NCBI RefSeq assembly: GCF_022347285.1
Contig: NZ_JAKRND010000007.1
Location: 1 to 64,000, forward strand
DNA length: 64,000 bases
Source of the DNA: Corynebacterium sp. ACRPH
Lineage (GTDB): Bacteria; Actinomycetota; Actinomycetes; Mycobacteriales; Mycobacteriaceae
Direction of reading: 5' to 3'
Below are positions 1-7,974 of the stretch, piece by piece. Below the pieces are notes generated by a model, which was not told the origin of the DNA, ran no database searches, and was given only the letters and a program-made list of their open reading frames with translations. The first letter of the stretch is position 1, and each line of letters starts with the position of its first letter. A program made the position numbers and the translations under genes.

Positions 1-689
1 TCAAGCACATCCTGGGCTTGTGGATTGCTGATAATGAAGGTGCCGCCTTGTGGGCATCTGTGTGCGCAGATCTTGCCAACCGTGGCGTCAGCGATGTCTT
101 CATCGTCTGCTGTGATGGGCTTAAAGGTCTACCAGAAGCCGTGGAGGCAACCTGGCCAAATTCGATGGTGCAGACCTGCATCGTGCACCTGATCCGGGCG
201 GCGAACCGGTGGGTGTCCTATCAGGACCGAAAACCCGTCTCCAGCGCGTTACGTGAGATCTACACGGCCGCAAACGAAGATACCGCCCGTGCCAGTTTAG
301 ATGCGTTCGAGGCCTCTGAACTGGGACAGAAATACCCGCAGTCAGTGAAGGTGTGGCGTGATGCGTGGGAACGGTTCGTGCCGTTTCTGCAGTTCCCGCC
401 AGCGGCGCGCAAGGTGTTGTACACCACGAATTCGATCGAGTCGCTTAACGCTGAGCTGCGTAAAGCTACCCGGAACCGGGGCCAGTTCCCGAACGATACA
501 GCGGCACTGAAGACGCTGTGGTTGATGATCTGCAATATCGAAGACAAACGCGCTGCCCAACGCGCGAAGCAAGCCAAGCGCGCCGTGGAGTGCAACGGGT
601 ATGTTGAAGGAGCGAAGGCCAATGGCTGGAAACAAGCCATCAACCAACTAGCTGTGGCATACCCAGACCGATTCGCGGAGTACTTGTAA
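1..689 (+). CDS. IS256-family (mutator-type) transposase, C-terminal part, cut by window edge
   Basis: The reading frame is open from base 3 to the stop at 687-689, with no start before the window edge, so this is the 3' part of a longer gene (IS256 transposases are about 400 residues). Visible family features are the segment around GLWIADNEGA, the catalytic-region aspartate in CCDGLKGLPEAV, and the TTNSIESLNAELRK block that carries the last acidic residue of the DDE triad. The visible frame is intact and no internal stop is seen. It would catalyse cut-and-paste or copy-out transposition of its own element. The right terminal inverted repeat should lie shortly after 689 but cannot be identified without the left end. 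Confident on family. Confidence 0.93.
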   Translation, partial: KHILGLWIADNEGAALWASVCADLANRGVSDVFIVCCDGLKGLPEAVEATWPNSMVQTCIVHLIRAANRWVSYQDRKPVSSALREIYTAANEDTARASLDAFEASELGQKYPQSVKVWRDAWERFVPFLQFPPAARKVLYTTNSIESLNAELRKATRNRGQFPNDTAALKTLWLMICNIEDKRAAQRAKQAKRAVECNGYVEGAKANGWKQAINQLAVAYPDRFAEYL

Positions 690-848
690 ACCAAGCCCCC
701 GCACACAAACAATCGGGCACTCTCTCGCCCGGCGGCTGGCAGCTTCGCCCCACCAGCCCCACTTTCCCACCAGTCCTATCTGTCCCACCAGCCCCTAGCG
801 CCCCACTTATTCCATAAACCACCCTGAAGCCCGTCCTGGCGAGTGGCT

Positions 849-1005
849 AAATGTCGGAAAAGTTGCAGTTCAAGACGCTAAATGTCGGAAAAGTTGCAAA
901 ACGTAAATCCTCGTCGTCCGCACCCAGCTCGAAAAACTCGCTGACCTGCACCTTTGCCTAAGTGGAAATGTCCCCCAACAACAAATTGCAACTTTTCCGA
1001 CATTT
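849..1005 (-). repeat. Fixed-geometry palindromic element, copy A (three arms)
   Basis: Three copies of the 19-mer AAATGTCGGAAAAGTTGCA: direct at 849-867 and 880-898, inverted at 987-1005. Read on the minus strand, the layout is left arm, core TGCAGGTCAGCGAG (core AGGTCAG starts at 948), right arm 1, right arm 2. Left arm to right arm 1 is 107 bp start to start and right arm 1 to right arm 2 is 31 bp, identical to copies B (7622) and C (27495). Intergenic. Function unknown; a MITE, a structured RNA or a multi-subsite protein-binding locus are all possible. Confidence 0.85.
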
Positions 1006-1120
1006 TCCCATCCAGTAGTTGCTCTTGAGGTCACCAGCCCACTCACCCAGCACTCACACCAATAACAACGCCCCCAGTGGCCCCAATACTTACTTTCACG
1101 CATTCAGCGCCAGCGCGCCG

Positions 1121-1288
1121 CCCGCCACCAGCATCACACCCACGCCCGGCGCCAGCATCACACCCACGCCCAGCGCCAGCATCACACCCACGCCCAGCGC
1201 CAGCATCACACCCACGCCCGCCACCAGCATCACACCCACGCCCGGCGCCAGCATCACATCCACGCCCGCCACCAGCATCACATCCACG
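1121..1288. repeat. 24-bp tandem repeat, 7 units (VNTR-like)
   Basis: Seven consecutive 24-bp units of the type CCCGCCACCAGCATCACACC + CACG, with changes confined mainly to two positions (CCACC versus GCGCC, CACACC versus CACATC). No promoter or gene context supports coding. Such arrays commonly vary in copy number between strains. Confidence 0.9.
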
Positions 1289-1348
1289 CCCGCAGGCAAG
1301 CCGCCCGTACACCATCGGGGAGATTCCCGCATCTCGAATTTTTGTGCT

Positions 1349-1385
1349 TGTGGATAAATCGCCTACCTGCAAAGAGTTATTCACA
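1349..1385. other. Inverted pair of DnaA-box-like sequences
   Basis: TGTGGATAA at 1349-1357 is a perfect DnaA box on the minus strand and TTATTCACA at 1377-1385 fits TTATNCACA on the plus strand, so two boxes face each other across 19 bp. The arms extend to CTTGTGGATAA / TTATTCACAAG. The intervening sequence CCTACCTGCAAAG loosely resembles the core of the palindromic elements. Whether DnaA binds is inference. Confidence 0.55.
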
Positions 1386-1521
1386 AGCCCGAGCCACCCA
1401 TATCCCGCCAAGCTCGTTCAAATGCAAGAATGACCGCCAGCCCGGATGCGTTGCCGAATCTCTCTATCTCCAACACATCTCTTAAAGGCTACGCAGACCA
1501 GGGGAAACAGGGGGTTCGAAA

Positions 1522-2724
1522 GTGAAACAGTCCAAGGCGTGCAAAACAACAGATCAAGCCGCGCAGCAACTGAACAACAGCGATACTCGCGGCAGCGCAC
1601 ACACCAGCACTGCAACCAGCGCAAGCAATGGAAAATCAAGAGCCAAATCCACAACCACTCGGCGGGCGCGTGCGGTTACATTTCCCCAGGTGCCCCCTCG
1701 CAGGAAAGCCAAGCTGCTTCTCGACGTTCACACGATGAACCCCTCGGAGGCACGAAAAATGCAGCGACTCGCAGCGAGGGGCGAAGCGGTCAGACTTGCA
1801 CCAGGAGTTTACATTCCTGCAGGTCAGTGGCGTGAGTTTGAACAGGACCCCGAAGCAGAAGCAATTAAAGCCCGAGCCAGAATCGCCGCCGAATATATCC
1901 GCAGTGGTCCGGCCGTCGTGGCGGGCAAATCGGCAGCCTTCCTCCACGGCCTGCCCCTCGAGAAGTTTGGGCCGCCGGAGACGGTGGAGTTGGCGTCACC
2001 AAAAAGAACGCTAATGGGAAGAAACGGCAGGTCAGAGCGCTACCTCGCGGCGCCGGGGCAGGGCCAGCGCGCTGTGCTGATCCCCACAGAGTTCGGCGAA
2101 ATCTGGACCAGCGGACTGCTGGATACGTGCCATGACCTGGGGCTTCGGCACTCGCTGGACGATGCCGTCATCGCCACGGAGGCCGCGCTGCACACAAAGA
2201 AAATCACGTGGCATGAGTGGCGCACGTGGCGCGCGTGGCAGGACGGACTGCGCGACCCAGCCGCCACCCCAGCAACCGCGCCCATCCGCCACGGCGCCCA
2301 GCGCGCCCGCACGGCCGCGCGCCTCATCACCCGCCACTCCGAAAGCCCGCGCGAATCGCAGCTGAAAATCCGCTTCTGGGAACACGGCCTGCCCGCACCA
2401 TTTCAGCAGGTCAACATACTCAACGAGGGCGGCTGGACCATCGGGCGCGTGGACATGTTCTTCGACGTCGGCCTCGCCGTCGAATACGACGGCCGCGAGA
2501 AATACGGCTCCACCACACCGGCCATCGAGCGCGCCCTGCTCAAGGAACGTCAACGCGAAAACGACATCCAAGCCCGCGGAATCACGCTGCTGCGCGTCAC
2601 GGCGGAAACGTACCTCTCCGGCCGCGCAATCGAGCAGGTCATCGAGCATTTCCACACCCTCGCCGCACGCCCGACCCGCCCACCGTGCACCCTCTGGAGC
2701 GGCGGCGCGCTCGCCTGGTCGTAG
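1522..2724 (+). CDS. AbiEi-like N-terminus plus DUF559/Vsr-like nuclease-fold protein
   Basis: 400 residues. The first about 65 are basic and Ser/Thr-rich, probably disordered. From the Met at residue 72 there is a helix-turn-helix-type segment like those in AbiEi antitoxin-family proteins (LAPGVYIPAGQW, then VVAGKSAAFLHGLPL). The C-terminal 120 residues resemble DUF559/Vsr-type PD-(D/E)XK folds: SPRESQLKIRF, then GRVDMFFD, VEYDGREKYG, ERQRENDIQ and GITLLRVT, which supply candidate catalytic Glu, Asp and Glu/Lys residues. GTG at 1522 follows an AGGGGG ribosome site with 7-nt spacing; the ATG at 1735 is an alternative. No AbiEii-like nucleotidyltransferase partner lies nearby, so it is an orphan. 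A role in nucleic-acid cleavage or phage defence is inference from fold only. Confidence 0.8.
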   Translation: MKQSKACKTTDQAAQQLNNSDTRGSAHTSTATSASNGKSRAKSTTTRRARAVTFPQVPPRRKAKLLLDVHTMNPSEARKMQRLAARGEAVRLAPGVYIPAGQWREFEQDPEAEAIKARARIAAEYIRSGPAVVAGKSAAFLHGLPLEKFGPPETVELASPKRTLMGRNGRSERYLAAPGQGQRAVLIPTEFGEIWTSGLLDTCHDLGLRHSLDDAVIATEAALHTKKITWHEWRTWRAWQDGLRDPAATPATAPIRHGAQRARTAARLITRHSESPRESQLKIRFWEHGLPAPFQQVNILNEGGWTIGRVDMFFDVGLAVEYDGREKYGSTTPAIERALLKERQRENDIQARGITLLRVTAETYLSGRAIEQVIEHFHTLAARPTRPPCTLWSGGALAWS

Positions 2725-3052
2725 CCCTTTTTGTTCTTTTTTATTGACGCCACCTCGCCCCCGTCGCCTTCACCTCCAGCTTCGCGAACCATCCGCCCCG
2801 CCCCGGCGCGTGTGACACGTGCGCGCCGGACAAGTGGAGCAGCGCACCCGACACAAACTAGAGATAAAAAGAGAATTAAAGAACCCCGCCAGTTGGAGCG
2901 CCCAAAGCGTTAGACTCGGTCTCGGACGCGCAGGCGTGACTGAAAGCACAGTGCATACTGCACGTGAGCGCAACCACGCCCTGCACATTGAACCAGCAAG
3001 TTAAACCCAAAGCACACGCAGAACAACTTACGAACAACGCACGCAGAACCAG
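2725..3052. promoter_or_regulatory. Spacer upstream of acyl-CoA ligase gene; hairpin and palindrome
   Basis: 328 bases without a gene. It contains a copy of the dispersed TTATTGACGCC motif (2741-2751) and a GC-rich hairpin, GGCGCG (2805-2810) with CGCGCC (2822-2827), that could end the upstream transcript. A 13-bp palindrome GTGCATACTGCAC (2951-2963), 90 bp before the ligase start, is a candidate operator. No clear -35/-10 pair could be assigned. Confidence 0.4.
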
Positions 3053-4891
3053 GTGAAACAGTTGACCAACCCAGCAGGCGACAACGGCGCAGGCACCCCC
3101 GCCGGCAACGAGGAAGCCACTCCAGCCACCAACTCCAGCAACGGCGCAACCGCATCCGAGGCCTTCAACTCTAAGGCGTGGCTGCAGCACTACACCCCGT
3201 GGACGCAGCACACCATCGACCTCGACGACCCGGCGGAAAACCCCGCAGGCTTCACCATTCCGGAGGTCTTCTGGCACGCGGTGGACACGATCGGCGAGCG
3301 CAACGCCTTTACCTTCTTCGGCAAAGTCACCACCTACGAGCAGTACGGCCGCCAGGTCGCCATCGCCTCCGCAGCCCTGGAGAAGCTCGGCGTGCAGCGC
3401 GGCGACCACGTAGCCATCGCTCTGCCGAACTGCCCGCAGGCCCTCATCGCCTTCTACGCAATCCAGAACATTGGCGCAGTCCCCACCCTGCACAACCCCC
3501 TGTACACCGCCGCCGAGCTCCGCCACCCCTTCAACGACCACGGCGCCAAGGTGGCTTTCTTCTGGGACAAGGTCGGCGACGTCGCCGAGGACCTCCGGCT
3601 GAACAGTCCCCTCGAAACGGTTATCGCCGTCACCCTCCCCGACGAGATGCCCGCCCCGCTGCGCTATGCCCTGAAGCTGCCGATCCCGAAGATCAAGGCC
3701 ATGAAGGAAAAGCTCACCGGCCCGGCGCCCTCCGCCGTCTCCTGGAAGAGCTTCATGCGCACTGGCGGAAATGGCGAAAAGTGGCTGCGTGGGGGCGTCA
3801 ATAATAAAAAGATCGACCCGACCGACCCGGGGCTGATCCTCTACACCTCCGGCACTACCGGCGAGCCGAAGGGCGCCGTGCTGACTCACCGCAACCTCAT
3901 CGCGAACCTGCGGCAGGGCCAGGCCTGGGTGAAGGGCCTGGGCAAGGGGCCGAAGCCGGAAGTCATGCTGGCCGCGCTGCCGATCTTCCATGCATACGGC
4001 CTGACCATGAACATCACCCTCGCGCCGATGATCGGTGGCGAAATCCAGCTGCTGCCCGCGCCCGAAATGCCGCTGGTCATGCGCGTAATGAAGAAGAACA
4101 TGCCCTCCTGGATGCCCGGCGTGCCCGCGCTCTACCAGAACATCATGAAGGAAGCGGCGAAGCGCGACATGCCGCTCTCCGGCATCCGCAACTCCTTCAG
4201 CGGCGCCAGCGCCCTGCCCGCAGAGACCGTCCGCGAGTGGGAAAGCTGCACCGGCGGCAACATCGTGGAGGGCTACGGCCTGACCGAAACTGCGCCGATC
4301 ATCGCAGGTAACCCCATGGGCAAGGGCCGCGAGGGCTACATCGGCGTGCCTTTCCCCTCCACCGAAATCCGCGTGGCCAACCCCGACAATCCCGCCGAGA
4401 CCATGCCCGACGGCGAGGCCGGCGAGCTGGTCGTCCGCGGCCCGCAGGTGTTCAAGGGCTACCTGAACCGCCCGGACGCCACCGCCGACGCCTTCCACGA
4501 GGACTGGTTCCGTACCGGCGACATGGCCGTCATGGAGTCCGACGGGTACCTGAAGATCGTCTCCCGCATCAAGGAGATGATCATCACCGGCGGCTTCAAC
4601 GTCTACCCCGCCGAAGTCGAGGAAGTCCTGTGCGCGCACCCTTCCATCGAGCAGGCTTCCGTCGTGGGCGTGCAGCGCAAGGATGGGTCCGAGACCGTCG
4701 CTGCGGCTGTGGTTTTGGCCAATGGTGCTGTTATTGACGCCGACGACTTCCGCGCCTTCGCCAAAGAACGACTTACTGCGTATAAGGTGCCGAAGGTATT
4801 CCATGCATTCCAGGAGCTGCCCGCCGACCAGCTGGGCAAGGTGCGCCGCCGTGAGGTGCAGGAGCTAGTCGCAGAGAAAGAACAGGCCTAA
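3053..4891 (+). CDS. fadD: Long-chain fatty-acid--CoA ligase (FadD-type AMP-binding enzyme)
   Basis: 612 residues, usual length for the family. It activates fatty acids to acyl-CoA via an acyl-adenylate. The P-loop-like motif LYTSGTTGEPKGAVLTH lies at about residue 262-278, the motif EGYGLTETAPI at about 406, and the C-terminal hinge and lysine region RTGDMAVMESDGYLKIVSRIK and GFNVYPAEVEEVL at 490-525. The first 45 residues are Ala/Asn/Thr-rich with no homology signal. GTG 3053 is used; no better start is seen before the AMP-binding domain. The next gene, glfT1, begins 3 nt after the stop, so the two are co-transcribed. The gene holds two copies of the dispersed GACGCC motif (3794, 4731). If the organism is a lipid-requiring corynebacterium, this enzyme would serve uptake of exogenous fatty acids (inference). 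Confidence 0.93.
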   Translation: MKQLTNPAGDNGAGTPAGNEEATPATNSSNGATASEAFNSKAWLQHYTPWTQHTIDLDDPAENPAGFTIPEVFWHAVDTIGERNAFTFFGKVTTYEQYGRQVAIASAALEKLGVQRGDHVAIALPNCPQALIAFYAIQNIGAVPTLHNPLYTAAELRHPFNDHGAKVAFFWDKVGDVAEDLRLNSPLETVIAVTLPDEMPAPLRYALKLPIPKIKAMKEKLTGPAPSAVSWKSFMRTGGNGEKWLRGGVNNKKIDPTDPGLILYTSGTTGEPKGAVLTHRNLIANLRQGQAWVKGLGKGPKPEVMLAALPIFHAYGLTMNITLAPMIGGEIQLLPAPEMPLVMRVMKKNMPSWMPGVPALYQNIMKEAAKRDMPLSGIRNSFSGASALPAETVREWESCTGGNIVEGYGLTETAPIIAGNPMGKGREGYIGVPFPSTEIRVANPDNPAETMPDGEAGELVVRGPQVFKGYLNRPDATADAFHEDWFRTGDMAVMESDGYLKIVSRIKEMIITGGFNVYPAEVEEVLCAHPSIEQASVVGVQRKDGSETVAAAVVLANGAVIDADDFRAFAKERLTAYKVPKVFHAFQELPADQLGKVRRREVQELVAEKEQA

Positions 4892-4894
4892 CAC

Positions 4895-5803
4895 ATGCCG
4901 CTGAGCAGGAAAGACACCGTCGCCGCAGTGATCGTCACGCATAACCGCGTGGAGTTGCTGGAGGCCTCGCTGCGCCAGGTTGCAAACCAGGAGGGCGCGG
5001 AGGTTGCGCACGTGGTGGTTGTGGATAACGGCAACGACCCGGCGGTGCGCGAGCTGGTGGAAGCGGTGTGCGCGTCGCGGGGCCACTACGTGGGATCCGC
5101 GACGAACCTGGGCGGAGCCGGCGGCTTCGCGCTGGGGTTCCTGACGGCTCTTTCCCTGGGCGCCGACGCGATATGGTGCGCCGACGACGACGGGCGCCCC
5201 GCCGACGCACACGTGCTGGCCACCCTGCAGGAAGTTGCGGAGCGCGAGGGGCTGGAGGAAATCAGCCCGGTGGTATGCAACATCGAGGATCCGGAGCGGC
5301 TGGCCTTCCCGCTGCGCCAGGGGTTGGTGTGGCGACGGACGCTATCCGAGCTGGAGGGTTCATTCTTGCCGGGTATCGCCAGCCTGTTCAACGGCGCGCT
5401 GATCAGTGCGCGGGCGATGGAGATAATTGGCGTGCCCGACTATCGGCTATTCATCCGTGGCGACGAGGTGGAGTACCACCGCCGCCTGGTCCGCAGCGGC
5501 CTGCCCTTCGGAACGTGCCTGACCTGCGCGTATCTGCACCCCGACGGCTCGGACGAGTTCAAGCCGATCCTCGGCGGGAAGATGCACACGCAGTACCCGG
5601 ACAACGAATTCAAGCGCTACTTCACGTACCGCAACCGCGGGTACATCATGAACCAGCCGGGGATGCGCAAACTGCTGCCGCAGGAATACGCCCGCTTCGG
5701 ATGGTTCTTCCTGGTGCAGAAGAAGGACCCGAAGGGGTTCGCCGAGTGGCTGCGGCTGCATGCGCTCGGCCGGCGCGAGCAGTTCCGTCGGCCGGGCCGC
5801 TAG
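4895..5803 (+). CDS. glfT1: Galactofuranosyltransferase GlfT1-like glycosyltransferase (GT2 fold)
   Basis: 302 residues, very close to mycobacterial GlfT1 (Rv3782, about 300). GlfT1 adds the first galactofuranose residues to the decaprenyl-linked rhamnosyl-GlcNAc linker of arabinogalactan, at the cytoplasmic face. Seen: the GT-A start AAVIVTHNRVELLEASLRQV, the nucleotide-binding WCADDDGRP (DDD) at about residue 92-98, and NLGGAGGFALGF. Later come the acceptor region RGDEVEYHRR and the conserved HPDGSDEFKP. No membrane segment is evident. It starts 3 nt after the acyl-CoA ligase stop, and downstream lie the gtrA, dprE1 and dprE2 genes of the same pathway. Confidence 0.92.
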   Translation: MPLSRKDTVAAVIVTHNRVELLEASLRQVANQEGAEVAHVVVVDNGNDPAVRELVEAVCASRGHYVGSATNLGGAGGFALGFLTALSLGADAIWCADDDGRPADAHVLATLQEVAEREGLEEISPVVCNIEDPERLAFPLRQGLVWRRTLSELEGSFLPGIASLFNGALISARAMEIIGVPDYRLFIRGDEVEYHRRLVRSGLPFGTCLTCAYLHPDGSDEFKPILGGKMHTQYPDNEFKRYFTYRNRGYIMNQPGMRKLLPQEYARFGWFFLVQKKDPKGFAEWLRLHALGRREQFRRPGR

Positions 5804-5824
5804 CGCGGCGAGACGAGGCGGGGC

Positions 5825-5845
5825 GCGGGGTGTGCAACACCCCGC
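5825..5845. terminator. GC-rich hairpin after glfT1
   Basis: GCGGGGTGT (5825-5833) pairs with ACACCCCGC (5837-5845) around a 3-nt loop, 21 bp after the glfT1 stop. There is no T-tract on either strand, so termination is plausible but unproven. The rest of the 298-bp spacer to 6101 shows no further clear signal. Confidence 0.45.
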
Positions 5846-6101
5846 AGCGCGCCGAGCGCTAGCCCGCAGGCCTGCGCTCGCACCCGCCCGCGGATTTCTA
5901 AGCAACTTTTTAAGCGCACACACCGGCCAGGATTTTCCCTTTTACCCGGTCACAGGCGTAGTCTTAAGTGACTATCGCAGTGCCCCGAGCAGCACTTGAG
6001 CAGCCCTGGACCCCAGAGCTTCTGGACCCCAGCGCTCCTGGAACCCAAGGCAACACCCAAGCAGCTCTCCGGCGGCGCCGCCTAACACCACCTAACCGAG
6101 G

Positions 6102-6812
6102 ATGAAGTTAGCCGAAGTGACCGTGTCCGAAACCCAGACCACCCCGAGCGCTGAGCCCACCAAGCCCGCTGACGACGCCGGCGTCAATAAGAAGAACGCC
6201 GAAGGGGCCGCCCCCTCCCGCGCGCACCGCCACCGCAACGTCGCGCGGCAGTTCATCCAATTCGGGCTCGTCGGCGCGTCGGGGTTTGTGGTCAACCAGG
6301 CGATCTTCGTGCTGTCGAAGAAGCTCGCAGAGGCCGGCTGGGACATTCACGTACAGGATGCCTTCCTGAACCTCCTCGGCACCCAGTACCATTTCCGCTG
6401 GTACCACGTGTTTTCCGTGGTTGCGTTCCTGCTGGCGAACATCTGGAACTTCTGCCTGAACCGCTACTGGACGTTCCGCCACGAGCCGAAGCGCGCCTGG
6501 TGGAAGCAGCTGCCGCAGTTCATGGCCGTGGGTGTATTCGGCCTGCTGATCACGCTGGTGGTCTCGACGGCGCTGGTGAATCCGGAGTCGCCGATCGCCC
6601 TGCCGCACGACATTTTCGATAACTCCACGGGGCTGCGCACGCGCGCGTACTGGGGCAACTTCATCGGCGTGATCCTGGCGGTGCCGGCGAACTTCCTGTT
6701 CAACAAGCTGTGGACGTTCCGCTCTGCGCCGCGCGAGGCCAGCCGGGCGGTGCGCGTGGTCGAGCCGCGGACTGGCGGTGCGGGTTCTGGCGCCGGTGAT
6801 GCGGATGTCTAA
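6102..6812 (+). CDS. GtrA-family membrane protein (first of two)
   Basis: 236 residues. A disordered N-terminus of about 45 residues includes GVNKKN, encoded by a copy of the dispersed motif at 6180. The GtrA domain follows with four hydrophobic segments (around FGLVGASGFVVNQAIFVL, FSVVAFLLANIWNFCLNRYW, AVGVFGLLITLVVSTAL and GNFIGVILAVPANFLFNKLW). The signatures NRYWTFR and NKLWTFR are the family hallmark. GtrA proteins act with polyprenyl-phosphate sugars; the mycobacterial homologue Rv3789 lies beside dprE1 and is linked to arabinogalactan synthesis. Start ATG 6102 follows CCGAG closely; GTG 6117 is an alternative. The stop overlaps the next gtrA start. Confidence 0.9.
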   Translation: MKLAEVTVSETQTTPSAEPTKPADDAGVNKKNAEGAAPSRAHRHRNVARQFIQFGLVGASGFVVNQAIFVLSKKLAEAGWDIHVQDAFLNLLGTQYHFRWYHVFSVVAFLLANIWNFCLNRYWTFRHEPKRAWWKQLPQFMAVGVFGLLITLVVSTALVNPESPIALPHDIFDNSTGLRTRAYWGNFIGVILAVPANFLFNKLWTFRSAPREASRAVRVVEPRTGGAGSGAGDADV

Positions 6813-7437
6813 GCCTTCTTTTAATGACGCTATTAATGACGCCCCCTCGCCCCAGCCAGGCACCGATCCCGCTGGGACCGGACACTCCAGTGGCGCCGGC
6901 ACTGCTTCCGGTGCCGCGACCGGCGCTAGCAATGTCAGCGGGCCCCACGCGGTTTCCGGCGCCGCTGCCGACAATGCCACTGCCGGGCAGGGCGCGCGGG
7001 GCGGCGATAACTTTCAGTCTGAGCACACCACCCGGGCGCAGCGCATCATCCAGTCGCAGCTGGTGAAGTTTGTCCTGGTCGGAGGCTTCAGCGCCGTCGT
7101 AGACTTCGGCTCCACAACGCTGTTCACCTTTGCGTTCGGCTTGAGCGATGGCGTGGCGAAGGCACTGGGATTCGTGCTGGGAACCCTGACGGCATACTTC
7201 ATCAACCGTCGGTGGACTTTCCAGGCGGAGCCGAGTGGGCGCCGATTCGCCATCACCATGGTGACCTACGGGCTGACCTTTATTGTGCAGTGGGGGCTGT
7301 ACAAGGTATCGATCCCGTGGCTGGAGGGCTTCGACCTGAATGCGTTCTGGGTGCGTGCGATCAGTTTTGTGATTGCCCAGGGCACGGCGACGGTGCTGAA
7401 CTTCCTGATCCAGAAGTTCCTCATCTTCAAACGCTAG
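6805..7437 (+). CDS. GtrA-family membrane protein (second of two)
   Basis: 210 residues from ATG 6805, which overlaps the stop of the upstream gtrA in ATGTCTAA (upstream starts at 6778 and 6799 are possible). The N-terminal 75 residues are Gly/Ala/Ser-rich and begin with FNDAINDAPSPQP, encoded by two tandem copies of the dispersed motif. The domain has the usual four membrane segments (FVLVGGFSAVVDFGSTTLF, ALGFVLGTLTAYFINRRW, MVTYGLTFIVQWGLYKV, FVIAQGTATVLNFLIQKF) and the signature NRRWTFQ. The divergence between the two GtrA copies argues for separate roles or a heteromer rather than a recent duplication. Likely substrate class: polyprenyl-phosphoryl sugars (inference). Confidence 0.88.
   Translation: MSKPSFNDAINDAPSPQPGTDPAGTGHSSGAGTASGAATGASNVSGPHAVSGAAADNATAGQGARGGDNFQSEHTTRAQRIIQSQLVKFVLVGGFSAVVDFGSTTLFTFAFGLSDGVAKALGFVLGTLTAYFINRRWTFQAEPSGRRFAITMVTYGLTFIVQWGLYKVSIPWLEGFDLNAFWVRAISFVIAQGTATVLNFLIQKFLIFKR
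6819..6843 (+). repeat. Two tandem copies of the dispersed TTATTGACGCC-type motif
   Basis: TTTTAATGACGC (6819-6830) and ATTAATGACGCC (6832-6843), followed by CCCTCGCCCC, sit inside the 5' end of the second gtrA gene. This is the densest instance of a short motif found about 28 times across the window in both orientations, in coding and noncoding DNA. Confidence 0.7.
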
Positions 7438-7445
7438 CCGGGGTC

Positions 7446-7557
7446 CGCTCCACCGCACCCGGCTCTCCAACTCCGCTCCACCGCACCCGGCTTTCCAACT
7501 CTTCTCCGCCGCACCCGGCTCTCTAACTCTGCTCCGCCGCACCCGGCTTTCCAACTC
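7446..7557. repeat. 28-bp tandem repeat, 4 units
   Basis: Four head-to-tail 28-bp units (7446, 7474, 7502, 7530) sharing the segment CCGCACCCGGCT, with a few substitutions and a degenerate fifth start at 7558. It lies directly after the second gtrA stop and before palindromic element B. No coding or hairpin potential stands out. Confidence 0.88.
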
Positions 7558-7621
7558 TGCTTCGCCGCCTCCCTCCGGTCACTCCGGCCACTCCGGACTC
7601 TCCAGCCGCTGCCAGAGGCTT

Positions 7622-7775
7622 AAATGTCGGAAATGTTGCAATTTGTTATTGCGCACCATTTCCATTTTTGTAAATATGCAGGTCAGGGCGTTTTCCCGAT
7701 TCTTCTCCGGCTGCGCCCAAAAACGTTTTGCAACTTTTCCGACATTTCGCGACAGGAACTGCAACTTTTCCGACA
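7622..7775 (+). repeat. Fixed-geometry palindromic element, copy B (three arms)
   Basis: Left arm AAATGTCGGAAATGTTGCA (7622-7640), core TGCAGGTCAGGGCGTTTT (from 7677), right arm 1 TGCAACTTTTCCGACATTT (7729-7747) and right arm 2 (7760-7775, ending CGACAGTC). Offsets left to core (56), left to right arm 1 (107) and right arm 1 to right arm 2 (31) equal those of copies A and C although the interior has diverged. It lies between convergent genes. Confidence 0.87.
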
Positions 7776-7974
7776 GTCAAGACCCCATGAAGCTCCGAAG
7801 GGCCGAATGTGCTCTCCAGAATGCTACAAATTCAACGCACAAACGCTGGCTGCACAAACTACCTCAGCAGCCCAGCCAAGCCCAGCGCAGGCCAGCCCGG
7901 CCAAGCTAGGCAAACCACAGCAGCAGCCCGGCCAAGCTAGCGCTGCAGGCCCAGCCCGGCGAGCAGCAGCCAAA
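7776..7974. other. Low-complexity spacer with GCCCGGCCAAGCTAG-type repeats
   Basis: The spacer before the convergent gene holds short repeated words: GCCCGGCCAAGCTAG twice and CTAGCGCTGCAGG twice. Similar GCCAGCCAA-rich simple sequence recurs at 28250-28360 and 44790-44825, in each case downstream of genes. No gene is seen. Confidence 0.5.

Larger units (their letters stand above)
690..1521. other. Gene-free, repeat-rich spacer between transposase and AbiEi-like gene
   Basis: About 830 bases without a convincing gene. In order it holds a three-armed palindromic element (849-1005), a 24-bp tandem array (1121-1288) and a pair of inverted DnaA-box-like sequences (1349-1385). Open frames across the tandem array exist in several phases only because the unit is a multiple of three and stop-free. 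Together with the neighbouring transposase it looks like an accessory, recombination-prone segment. Confidence 0.7.

Noticed and set aside
690-760. Right terminal inverted repeat of the IS256-family element
   Set aside because: Without the left end in the window no inverted repeat or target duplication can be matched.
1077-1433. Long overlapping frames across the 24-bp repeat array on both strands
   Set aside because: They exist because the unit is a multiple of three and lacks stops; there is no start signal or non-repetitive domain.
2876-4804. 642-residue minus-strand frame opposite the acyl-CoA ligase gene
   Set aside because: It is an antisense shadow of a clear FadD coding sequence in GC-rich DNA; its His/Gly/Val-rich composition matches no family.
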